A stretch of 9,929 nt of DNA from Tissierella_B sp964485455 (lineage in GTDB: Bacteria > Bacillota > Clostridia > Tissierellales > Tissierellaceae). Below the pieces are notes generated by a model. It was not told where the DNA came from. It worked only from the letters and a program-made list of their open reading frames with translations, and made no database searches. This document shows positions 1-5,908 of this stretch, one piece after another. Every line of letters starts with the position of its first letter. The first letter of the stretch is position 1. The stretch covers positions 1 through 9,929 of the forward strand of contig CAZAJU010000077.1 in the NCBI GenBank assembly GCA_964485455.1, written 5' to 3'. The translations under genes were made by a program, and so were the position numbers.

Positions 1-35
1 GAGGGTCGCGAGTTCGAATCTCGTCTTCCGCTCCA
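1..35 (+). tRNA. tRNA-Gly, 3' part only (cut by window edge)
   Basis: The window opens inside a tRNA. Visible are the T arm (stem GCGAG/CTCGT around the loop TTCGAAT), the 3' acceptor strand CTTCCGC, a T discriminator and an encoded CCA ending at 35. The matching 5' acceptor strand would be GCGGAAG, which is the usual start of Firmicutes tRNA-Gly(GCC), and the whole 3' half resembles that tRNA. The anticodon lies outside the window, so the glycine identity is inferred from the acceptor and T-arm sequence and is not read directly. It forms a tRNA cluster with the tRNA-Cys 67 bases downstream. Confidence 0.8.
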
Positions 36-80
36 TTATGACCTAACCCAATGAGCTGTAGCGAATTGTAGGTAGGTAAA
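36..80 (+). repeat. TGACCTA-type dispersed repeat, copy 1 (between two tRNAs)
   Basis: The 14-base string TTATGACCTAACCC at 36-49 recurs exactly at 3646-3659. The right end (TTGTAGGTAGGTAAA, 66-80) resembles the right ends of the copies at 3649-3696 and 3797-3837. The two ends are partly complementary (ACCTA against TAGGT), so the unit could fold as a loose hairpin. It fills most of the spacer between tRNA-Gly and tRNA-Cys. This copy is more degenerate than the one at 3649. Confidence 0.5.
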
Positions 81-102
81 TATAAAACTGTTACAAATAT
101 AT

Positions 103-176
103 GGCGGCATAGCCAAGTGGTAAGGCAGAGGTCTGCAACACCTTTATCCCCAGTTCAAATCTGGGTGTCGCCTCCA
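103..176 (+). tRNA. tRNA-Cys (anticodon GCA)
   Basis: A complete cloverleaf can be drawn. The acceptor stem is GGCGGCA (103-109) with TGTCGCC (166-172), including one G-T pair. The D arm contains GCC...GGC. The anticodon stem GAGGT/ACCTT encloses the loop CTGCAAC, with anticodon GCA at 135-137. The T stem is CCCAG/CTGGG around TTCAAAT. The discriminator is T173 and CCA is encoded at 174-176. GCA reads the cysteine codons UGC and UGU. A terminator follows within ten bases, so this is the last gene of the tRNA cluster. Confidence 0.97.
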
Positions 177-184
177 AATAAAAA

Positions 185-220
185 ACTCTTAAGCATACTT
201 GCTTAAGGGTTTGTTTTTTT
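185..220 (+). terminator. Intrinsic terminator of the tRNA cluster
   Basis: The stem ACTCTTAAGC (185-194) pairs with GCTTAAGGGT (201-210) across a 6-base loop and is followed by TTGTTTTTTT. It ends tRNA transcription just before the ribosome binding site of the next gene at 221-226. That gene therefore either depends on read-through or has a promoter that I cannot identify. Confidence 0.9.
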
Positions 221-231
221 AAGGAGAAAAA

Positions 232-975
232 ATGTCAAACCCATTTATACCTTTAGACAAAGCTAATATAGCCATAATAGATGGTAGAGCGAATGAAAGT
301 ATCGTTAAGAGTTTAGAAAGCTTAAATATCCAAGTGGTTAAAACTATTAAATGTGAAGAATTGCAGGAAGGAATAGCTTATCATCCTGATATGGTTATTC
401 ATCCTATCAATCATAAAATGATAATAGTTGCACCAAATGTTTTTGATTATTATGAAGACATATTTTCAAGAAAGGGTATTATAGTTAAAAAGGGCGAAAA
501 AGAACTCTGTAGAAATTATCCTGATGATATTGCATATAATGTAGGTAGGCTAAATAATTATGCAATTCATAATTTTAAATATACTGATGAGAAGCTAAAG
601 TGGTATTTGAAGAAGGAAGGTATTGAACTTATAGATGTTAAACAAGGGTATAGTAAGTGTTCATTAGCTGTTATAGATGAAGAGAGTGGAATGACATCTG
701 ATAAGATAATCTTTGAGCTGCTTTCAAAGAAAGGATTGGATATTCTGTTTATAGAATCAGGTCATATTTCTTTAGAAGGTTATAACTATGGGTTTATAGG
801 TGGATGTACAGGAAGTTATTCAAAAAAACAGGTATTTTTGACGGGGAAGTTAAGTAAACATCCTGATAGTGAAAAGATTTTATGTTTTTTTAATAAAAGA
901 ATCGTAGAAATTATATATCTTTCCGACGATGAAATTGTGGATTTAGGGACAATAATTACCTTAAACAATTGCTAA
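232..975 (+). CDS. DUF6873-like protein, probable pentein (GME) fold, function unknown
   Basis: This is a 247-residue soluble protein without a signal peptide or membrane segment. The start is set by AAGGAG at 221-226, five bases before the ATG. The sequence resembles the clostridial DUF6873 group, which I recall being described as a guanidino-group-modifying-enzyme (pentein) fold family related in shape to arginine deiminases and DDAH. Motifs visible are HPD at 51-53, an N-rich AYNVGRLNNYAIHN block at 101-114, a GYSKCSLAV strand at 139-147, MTSD at 154-157 and FIGGCTGS at 188-195. C192 sits where a pentein nucleophile might be expected, and H113 or H51 could be partners; that assignment is inference. 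No substrate can be named. It lies 57 bases upstream of ytxC in the same direction with no terminator between them, so the two may be co-transcribed. The family call is from memory of its motifs. Confidence 0.65.
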   Translation: MSNPFIPLDKANIAIIDGRANESIVKSLESLNIQVVKTIKCEELQEGIAYHPDMVIHPINHKMIIVAPNVFDYYEDIFSRKGIIVKKGEKELCRNYPDDIAYNVGRLNNYAIHNFKYTDEKLKWYLKKEGIELIDVKQGYSKCSLAVIDEESGMTSDKIIFELLSKKGLDILFIESGHISLEGYNYGFIGGCTGSYSKKQVFLTGKLSKHPDSEKILCFFNKRIVEIIYLSDDEIVDLGTIITLNNC

Positions 976-1032
976 ATTATATTGTATACCAATTTATCAA
1001 GAGAACATACTATAAGGTAAGGGAGTGATTAT

Positions 1033-1878
1033 GTGGAATCCATTAGAATTGGTACAAATATACCAAAAGATGAAGTAGATGAAATGATATATTCAAATCC
1101 CTTTAGTTCCAAACTAAAAGTGAAGAAAGAGATATTCAATGATTATGAATTCTTTGTATTCAATATAGATAAGCATAAGCTAGGTGAGGTAAAACATTTA
1201 GATTATCTAGCAAAATTAGTGAAGAATATAATTATCAAGTTCTATATGCCAGATATTATAGAAGACAAACTGATAGGTATGCTCATAGAATATACACCTG
1301 ATGATTTAGATTATCTAAATTATGAGATAAATGATATTCTTCTTGATGATTTCTTCTTTGTAGAGGAGAAAAAAGAAATCAATGATGAAATATTGGATTA
1401 CCTCCTTGAAAATAATACTCTCCTTATAGATGGATATTTAAGATTCAGATCAAGATTATTTGATAAGCTTATAGATAAAATAATCGATAAGGTAATTAAC
1501 GATATTCAAAGGGAAAATGAGTATGAAGATTTTATTGAGATGCTTCAGTATTATCTGGAAACACAGCTTCCTAAGGTAGGAACCATAAATGTGATTTTGA
1601 ATAAGGATGAATTTATTCTACTTGATGAGAGAAAAAGACCCTTAGAAAGTGAATCTATTAAATCACTTGCTATGGAATATGAAACCGGAGAAGTTAGTAA
1701 AGCAGACATTTTAGTAAGTACCCTCATAGTTCTAGCACCCGATAAAGTTGTAATTCATTTAAAGAATGATAAAGAAAAAGAATTAATGCAAATTTTAAAA
1801 AGGATTTTTACAGATAGATTAACGTTCTGTTATAGCTGTGAAATGTGCGATATAAATATTATTAAAGCTGATGAATAG
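1033..1878 (+). CDS. ytxC: YtxC-family sporulation-associated protein
   Basis: This 281-residue protein matches the usual length of YtxC, annotated in spore formers as a putative sporulation protein of unknown biochemical role. The start is GTG at 1033, placed seven bases after GGGAG (1021-1025). An ATG at 1031 overlaps it but is in another frame. Supporting features are the LLIDGYLRFRSRLFDK segment (130-145), which resembles the conserved central motif of the family, a very acidic and Lys-rich composition, and a C-terminal cysteine cluster C266-x2-C269-x2-C272 that could bind metal (inference). No membrane helix or signal is obvious. In B. subtilis ytxC lies directly upstream of thrS and infC. 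Here the same order is kept with hisS inserted between, which supports the name. The stop codon lies inside the following hairpin. Confidence 0.8.
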   Translation: MESIRIGTNIPKDEVDEMIYSNPFSSKLKVKKEIFNDYEFFVFNIDKHKLGEVKHLDYLAKLVKNIIIKFYMPDIIEDKLIGMLIEYTPDDLDYLNYEINDILLDDFFFVEEKKEINDEILDYLLENNTLLIDGYLRFRSRLFDKLIDKIIDKVINDIQRENEYEDFIEMLQYYLETQLPKVGTINVILNKDEFILLDERKRPLESESIKSLAMEYETGEVSKADILVSTLIVLAPDKVVIHLKNDKEKELMQILKRIFTDRLTFCYSCEMCDINIIKADE

Positions 1879-1903
1879 GAGTTGAATTTCAACTCCTATT
1901 CTT
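1873..1903 (+). terminator. Hairpin at the end of ytxC, weak terminator
   Basis: A perfect 12-bp stem, GAATAGGAGTTG (1873-1884) with CAACTCCTATTC (1890-1901), closes on the loop AATTT and overlaps the ytxC stop codon. Only two T residues follow directly, so termination may be inefficient. An alternative role is mRNA 3'-end protection. Confidence 0.6.
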
Positions 1904-1928
1904 ATGTCCTAATCCAATTTCAGCTAGT

Positions 1929-1970
1929 GAAACCTAGGGAATACTAGAAAAAGTTATGAAGTCACTTTTT
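1929..1970 (+). repeat. 42-nt repeated element, copy A
   Basis: This stretch aligns without gaps to 7611-7652: 11 identical bases (GAAACCTAGGG), a variable 13-base middle with 7 matches, then 18 identical bases (GTTATGAAGTCACTTTTT). In total 36 of 42 bases agree. Both copies can form CTAG/CTAG pairs within an AAC.../...GTT closing helix. In this copy AGTGA (1926-1930) can also pair with TCACT (1962-1966) just before the T run, giving a terminator-like shape. It lies between ytxC and the hisS promoter. I do not recognise it as a known family. Confidence 0.6.
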
Positions 1971-1989
1971 TACCTAAAAATACAAATTG

Positions 1990-2018
1990 TTTTAAAATTC
2001 TTCTAAACATGGTATTAT
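1990..2018 (+). promoter_or_regulatory. Probable hisS promoter, extended -10 type
   Basis: TGGTATTAT (2010-2018) is an extended -10 element. The -35 region is poor (TTTTAA at 1990-1995 with a 17-base spacer). It would give a leader of about 25 bases before hisS. No T-box or other riboswitch signature is seen upstream of hisS. Confidence 0.45.
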
Positions 2019-2050
2019 ATTGATTAAGAGAAAAATGTGGAGGTACTTAA

Positions 2051-3361
2051 ATGAGTGTAAATATTGTTAAACCATCTATATTACCTGGTTTCATGGAGCT
2101 TACCCCTTCGAATCAGATATTGTTTAATAAAATGATGGATACTATAAGAAAGAACTATGAGAAATTTGGTTTCTTACCTATTGACACCCCTCTAATAGAA
2201 AAATCAGAGGTACTATTAGCAAAAGGTGGAGGAGAAACTGAAAAACAGATATATAAGGTGGTAAAGGGAGATACTGATATGTCCCTAAGATTTGACCTTA
2301 CTGTTCCATTAGCTAGATATGTAGCTCAATATTATTCTGAGTTAAGCTTTCCTTACAGAAGATACCATATAGGAAAAGTGTATAGGGGAGAAAGAAATCA
2401 AAAGGGTAGATTCAGGGAGTTTTATCAGGCTGATATCGATATAATTGGAAATGGAAGTTTAGATATAATCAATGATGCTGAAATCCCAAGTGTTATCTAT
2501 TCTACATTTAAGGATTTAGGATTTGATTCATTTACTATTAGAATCAATAATAGAAAGGTTTTATCAGGGTTTTTTGAAAGTTTAGGAATAGACGATTCTG
2601 CTACAGTGCTTAGAACAGTGGATAAACTTGAGAAAATTGGTGAGGATAAAGTAAAAGTTGAACTTAGTGAAACTGGAATCTCAGATGAAAATATCCAAAG
2701 AATCCTTGAATTTATAACCATAAAAGGTACAAATGATGAAACCATTGAAAAACTTAGAGCTCTTAATATAGAAAATGAAAAGTTCTTAGAAGGTGTAGAT
2801 GAGCTAGAGAAAGTAGTTAAATATATTAGAATTTTTGGAGTTCCAGAGGAGAATTTCGAACTGGATTTAACCATAGCTAGAGGCTTGGATTACTATACTG
2901 GAACAGTATATGAAACTAAATTAAACGACTATCCTAGCATTGGTAGTGTATGTTCTGGAGGTAGGTATGATGATTTAGCTACTTATTACACGAAGCAAAA
3001 GCTTCCTGGGGTTGGTATTTCAATAGGATTAACAAGATTATTCTATCAACTTACTGAAGCAGAAATAATAAAAAGTTCAGATTATTCCCTAACAGATGTG
3101 ATGATAATACCAATGGAAGGATACATGGATTATGCTATTGAAGCATCTAGATATTTGAGAGATGCAGGAATTTTCACACAAGTTTATTTTGAATCAGGGA
3201 AGATTAACAAGAAATTCAACTATGCTGACAAGTTAAATATTCCATATGTAATAGTAGTAGGGCAAGAAGAAGCTGAACAAAATAAGTACTCTTTTAGAAA
3301 TATGAAAACTGGAGAGCAAAAAAGCCTTACAATGGAAGAAGTAATTAAAAGCTTAAGTTAG
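2051..3361 (+). CDS. hisS: Histidine--tRNA ligase
   Basis: This 436-residue class II synthetase charges tRNA-His with histidine in the cytosol. The start is ATG after GGAGG (2039-2043) with a 7-base spacer. Domains in order are the catalytic core, with motif 1 around 41-56, LRFDLTVPLARY at 79-90 and motif 2 (YRGERNQKGRFREFYQAD) at 111-128; an insertion domain at about 165-265; the histidine-specific block LTIARGLDYYTG at 273-284; CSGGRYDDL at 301-309; motif 3 (GVGISIGLTRL) at 320-330; and an anticodon-binding domain from about 347 to the end. The length suits a full enzyme and not the shorter HisZ paralogue. LRFDLTVP, RYHIGKVYRGE and GRFREFYQADIDI are closer to eukaryotic/archaeal HisRS motifs than to the common bacterial LRPEGT and GRYRQFHQ forms, so this may be an alternative-lineage or second HisRS. 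It is preceded by its own likely promoter and has no clear terminator after it. Confidence 0.93.
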   Translation: MSVNIVKPSILPGFMELTPSNQILFNKMMDTIRKNYEKFGFLPIDTPLIEKSEVLLAKGGGETEKQIYKVVKGDTDMSLRFDLTVPLARYVAQYYSELSFPYRRYHIGKVYRGERNQKGRFREFYQADIDIIGNGSLDIINDAEIPSVIYSTFKDLGFDSFTIRINNRKVLSGFFESLGIDDSATVLRTVDKLEKIGEDKVKVELSETGISDENIQRILEFITIKGTNDETIEKLRALNIENEKFLEGVDELEKVVKYIRIFGVPEENFELDLTIARGLDYYTGTVYETKLNDYPSIGSVCSGGRYDDLATYYTKQKLPGVGISIGLTRLFYQLTEAEIIKSSDYSLTDVMIIPMEGYMDYAIEASRYLRDAGIFTQVYFESGKINKKFNYADKLNIPYVIVVGQEEAEQNKYSFRNMKTGEQKSLTMEEVIKSLS

Positions 3362-3391
3362 TTTTTTATTTGGTTTAAAATACTTAAGGTC

Positions 3392-3420
3392 TTGACAAAG
3401 GTATAGCTGAATTGTAAAAT
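3392..3420 (+). promoter_or_regulatory. Promoter of the T-box/thrS unit
   Basis: TTGACA at 3392-3397 and TAAAAT at 3415-3420 are separated by exactly 17 bases. Transcription would start near 3427, immediately upstream of the T-box stem I. Confidence 0.85.
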
Positions 3421-3426
3421 TGATTT

Positions 3427-3647
3427 AATTAAATATTTGTGGTGTTGATGGAAACAGTAGGCTAATGATTATATTTAGAGAGAGGAAATCTAGGGTGGAA
3501 ATTTCCTTATATATAGCTAGTTGAAGACCATTCCTGAGCCGTAACCGAAAGGATTACCGTTATAAGCGTTATATAAAATAAGAAGTAATTAGGGTGGAAC
3601 CACGACCATTCGTCCCTACATTTTTGTAGGGATGAGTGGATTTTTTT
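3427..3647 (+). promoter_or_regulatory. Threonine T-box riboswitch (specifier ACC) controlling thrS
   Basis: The conserved T-box sequence AGGGTGGAACCACG lies at 3591-3604. Upstream is a long stem I region with a GAGAGAGGAAAT...ATTTCC hairpin (about 3478-3506). The 3' side of stem I carries GAAGACCATTCCTGAG, in which ACC (3527-3529) followed by A is in the normal position of the specifier codon; ACC is a threonine codon. The antiterminator bulge reads TGGA (3595-3598), which suits a tRNA with a U discriminator. Uncharged tRNA-Thr should stabilise the antiterminator and allow thrS expression; charged tRNA leaves the terminator to form. The leader is about 220 nt, but its terminator lies about 300 bases before the thrS start, an unusually large gap. 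Confidence 0.95.
3606..3647 (+). terminator. T-box regulated terminator
   Basis: The 15-base arms 3606-3620 and 3625-3639 pair with only G-T or minor mismatches around a TTTT loop (core TCCCTACA/TGTAGGGA). Seven T residues follow at 3641-3647. The left arm begins directly after the T-box sequence, as expected for mutually exclusive terminator and antiterminator folds. Confidence 0.95.
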
Positions 3648-3648
3648 A

Positions 3649-3696
3649 TGACCTAACCCGATTTGCAATGGTTTTCTACAAATCGATGGTAGGTCA
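3649..3696 (+). repeat. TGACCTA-type repeat, copy 2 (hairpin after T-box terminator)
   Basis: The inverted ends TGACCTA (3649-3655) and TAGGTCA (3690-3696) are perfect. A further perfect 7-bp stem, CGATTTG/CAAATCG (3659-3665 and 3679-3685), lies inside, with a CC/GG pair between them. The left 14 bases (from 3646) are identical to copy 1 at 36-49. There is no coding potential. It looks like a REP/MITE-like palindromic unit. Confidence 0.65.
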
Positions 3697-3796
3697 AATG
3701 CATCTACATTCGCTTAGCTCACTTCGCTGTCCGTTTTGTCTACAACTCACAAGCTCGTTGGACAAAAAGGCACTGAATACCAAATCTATGGGAAGT
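3697..3796 (+). other. Non-coding spacer with a weak hairpin, between repeat copies 2 and 3
   Basis: No gene is apparent. TTTTGTC (3734-3740) and GACAAAA (3761-3767) form a 7-bp inverted repeat. CCAAATCTATG at 3780-3790 recurs at 3851-3861 and, inverted, at 3878-3887. The stretch appears to be part of a composite block of repeats and is not a leader with a recognisable riboswitch fold. Confidence 0.5.
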
Positions 3797-3837
3797 TGAC
3801 TTGACCCAGCGAACGAAAGTAAGTTGTAGGTAAGTCA
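3797..3837 (+). repeat. TGACCTA-type repeat, copy 3 (variant)
   Basis: TGACTT (3797-3802) pairs with AAGTCA (3832-3837). After one bulged base, ACC (3804-3806) pairs with GGT (3829-3831). The layout (TGAC-TT-GACCC ... TTGTAGGTAAGTCA) matches copies 1 and 2, with compensating changes in the end stem: CCTA/TAGG in copy 2 is CTT/AAG here. Confidence 0.5.
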
Positions 3838-3846
3838 TTCGCAAGT

Positions 3847-3891
3847 AATGCCAAATCTATGCGAGTGAAAGGAGAAGATAGATTTGGCGTT
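3847..3891 (+). repeat. 14-bp inverted repeat upstream of thrS
   Basis: The arms 3847-3860 and 3878-3891 pair throughout with a single G-T pair; the core GCCAAATCTAT/ATAGATTTGGC is perfect over 11 bp. The loop is 17 bases and contains GGAG, and no T run follows, so it is not a terminator. It lies in the untranslated leader about 60 bases before the thrS start. Confidence 0.65.
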
Positions 3892-3953
3892 ATACTGCGG
3901 TGAAACGAGCAGATAGGTTTGAGTAGTGAGACTGCTTATTGAGGAGGGTTTTT

Positions 3954-5861
3954 ATGATAAAAATTACATTACCCGATGGCTCTATTAGAGAATTTGAAAA
4001 GGGCGTAAAGGTATATGATGTAACAAAAGATATATCTGAAGGTTTAGCCAGAGTTGCATTAGGAGCTGTTGTAAATGGCGAAACTAGAGGAATGCAAGAA
4101 TCTATTAACGAAGATTCAACTTTCAAAGTAGTAAAATTTGAGGATCCGGAAGGAAAGCAAATATTCTGGCACACATCTGCACATATAATGGCATTGGCAG
4201 TACAGAGATTATTCCCAGGTGTAAAGTTTGCTATCGGACCTGCAATAGATAACGGATTCTACTACGATTTCGATACTGAGCATAGATTTACTCCTGAAGA
4301 CCTTGAGAGAATCGAAGAGGAAATGGCTAAGATAGTTAAGGAAGACCATGTACTTGAAAGATTTGAAATGGACAGAGATGTTGCTCTTAAGCATTTTAGT
4401 GATTTAGGTGAGGTATATAAAGTAGACCTTATTGAAAATCTACCAGCTGGAGAGATAATATCCTTTTATACACTAGGTGAATTTACTGACCTTTGTAGAG
4501 GACCTCATTTATATGATGTAAAGAAGGTAAAGGCTATTAAGCTTCTTAGTATCGCGGGAGCATACTGGCGTGGTGATGAAAAGAACAAGATGCTTCAAAG
4601 AATCTATGGAACAACTTATGAAAAGAAAAAGGACCTTGAGGAGTATATAACTAGATTAGAAGAGGCTAAGAAAAGAGACCATAGAAAGCTTGGCAAAGAG
4701 CTTGAGCTTTTCAGTATCCAAGAAGAAGGACCGGGGTTCCCATTCTTCCATCCGAAGGGAATGGTGTTAAGAAATATCCTTGAAAACTTCTGGAGAGATG
4801 AGCATAGTAAGGCTGGATATGATGAAATTAAGACTCCATTAATATTAAATGAGGCTTTATGGCATCAGTCAGGACACTGGGACCACTATAAGGAGAATAT
4901 GTACTTCACAAGTATTGATGATGAAGATTATGCTATTAAGCCAATGAACTGTCCTGGTTCTATATTAGTATATAAAACTAACCTTTATAGTTACAGAGAC
5001 CTACCTCTTAGATGGGGAGAGCTTGGTTTGGTACACAGACATGAGCTTTCAGGAGCGCTTCATGGTCTAATGAGAGTAAGATCCTTTACCCAAGATGATG
5101 CTCACCTTTTTGTATTACCTTCTCAAATAAAAGATGAGTTAATAGGTATAATCGATTTAGCAGATAAAATCTATAACATATTTGGCTTTAAGTACAACAT
5201 AGATTTATCCACTAGACCAGAGAATTCCATGGGATCTGATGAGCAATGGGAACTAGCTACAAATGGTCTAATTGAAGCACTAAATGAAAAGGGAATTCAA
5301 TACAGACTAAATGAAGGCGATGGAGCATTCTATGGTCCGAAAATAGATTTCCAACTTGAAGATGCTATAGGAAGAACATGGCAGTGTGGTACTATTCAGC
5401 TAGACTTCCAAATGCCAGAGAAGTTCGATATTAGCTATATCGACAGCGATAATGAAAAGAAGAGACCTGTTATGTTACACAGAACTATCTTTGGTAGTAT
5501 GGAAAGATTTATGGGTATATTAATCGAGCACTATGCAGGTAAGTTCCCAGTATGGTTAGCTCCTGTTCAAGCTAGAATTCTTCCGATATCAGATAAATTC
5601 AATGACTATGCATATGAGATAATGAAGGAAATGAAAAACAAAGGAATTAGAGTTGAAGTTGATGCTAGGGCAGAGAAGATTGGTTACAAGATTAGAGAAG
5701 CTCAAGTTCAAAAGATTCCTTATTCCTTAGTAGTAGGTGAAAAGGAAGTTCAAGATAGATTGGTTTCAGTAAGAAAGAGAGATGAAGGAGACCTTGGTCA
5801 AATGGGTGTAGACTCCTTTATTGAAAAAATTGTAAGTGAAAACAGCAATAAAACTAAGTAG
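3954..5861 (+). CDS. thrS: Threonine--tRNA ligase
   Basis: This 635-residue enzyme is of normal length for bacterial ThrRS. The start is ATG at 3954, six bases after AGGAGG (3942-3947); a longer reading from TTG at 3939 would put the ribosome binding site inside the gene and is rejected. Domains in order are an N-terminal TGS domain (about 1-62); an editing domain for mischarged serine, with H73-x3-H77 and C181/H185 in the CRGPH motif; a class II catalytic core, with motif 2 around MRVRSFTQDDAH (373-384) and motif 3 HRTIFGSMERF (509-519); and an anticodon-binding domain from about 535. The expected zinc ligands C333, H384 and H509 are all present. It charges tRNA-Thr in the cytosol. Expression is predicted to depend on the T-box upstream, and a strong terminator follows directly, so the gene is probably monocistronic. 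Confidence 0.98.
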   Translation: MIKITLPDGSIREFEKGVKVYDVTKDISEGLARVALGAVVNGETRGMQESINEDSTFKVVKFEDPEGKQIFWHTSAHIMALAVQRLFPGVKFAIGPAIDNGFYYDFDTEHRFTPEDLERIEEEMAKIVKEDHVLERFEMDRDVALKHFSDLGEVYKVDLIENLPAGEIISFYTLGEFTDLCRGPHLYDVKKVKAIKLLSIAGAYWRGDEKNKMLQRIYGTTYEKKKDLEEYITRLEEAKKRDHRKLGKELELFSIQEEGPGFPFFHPKGMVLRNILENFWRDEHSKAGYDEIKTPLILNEALWHQSGHWDHYKENMYFTSIDDEDYAIKPMNCPGSILVYKTNLYSYRDLPLRWGELGLVHRHELSGALHGLMRVRSFTQDDAHLFVLPSQIKDELIGIIDLADKIYNIFGFKYNIDLSTRPENSMGSDEQWELATNGLIEALNEKGIQYRLNEGDGAFYGPKIDFQLEDAIGRTWQCGTIQLDFQMPEKFDISYIDSDNEKKRPVMLHRTIFGSMERFMGILIEHYAGKFPVWLAPVQARILPISDKFNDYAYEIMKEMKNKGIRVEVDARAEKIGYKIREAQVQKIPYSLVVGEKEVQDRLVSVRKRDEGDLGQMGVDSFIEKIVSENSNKTK

Positions 5862-5866
5862 CTATA

Positions 5867-5900
5867 AAAAAAGAGAGCAATGTGAAATGCTCTCTTTTTT
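5867..5900. terminator. Bidirectional terminator between thrS and the FtsH-like gene
   Basis: GAGAGCA (5873-5879) pairs with TGCTCTC (5888-5894) and is flanked by an A run on the left and a T run on the right. It can therefore terminate transcription from both directions. It lies between two convergent genes, 5 bases after the thrS stop and 8 bases from the stop of the minus-strand gene. Confidence 0.93.
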
Positions 5901-5908
5901 GTTCTTTG

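Noticed and set aside
977..1013. Sporulation sigma-E-like promoter before ytxC (ATATT at 979-983, CATACTAT at 1006-1013)
   Set aside because: The -10 is suggestive, but the spacing of 22 bases is well outside the usual 13-16, so I do not claim it.
2497..2874. Minus-strand ORF of 125 codons inside hisS
   Set aside because: It is the antisense of a well-conserved gene. Its Ser/Phe-rich composition is a shadow of the Glu/Lys codons, and it has no recognisable domain.
3353..3389. CTTAAG repeated at 3353-3358 and 3384-3389 as a hisS terminator
   Set aside because: Only a 6-base self-complementary word with a long loop, and the T run lies inside the loop and not after the stem.
3649..3891. CRISPR array
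   Set aside because: The repeats are imperfect, irregularly spaced and palindromic over different cores, with no regular spacers and no cas gene nearby.
3890..4394. Two minus-strand ORFs (3890-4174 and 4209-4394) over the thrS start region
   Set aside because: They lie antisense to the conserved TGS and editing domains, with no family resemblance and no good ribosome binding site.
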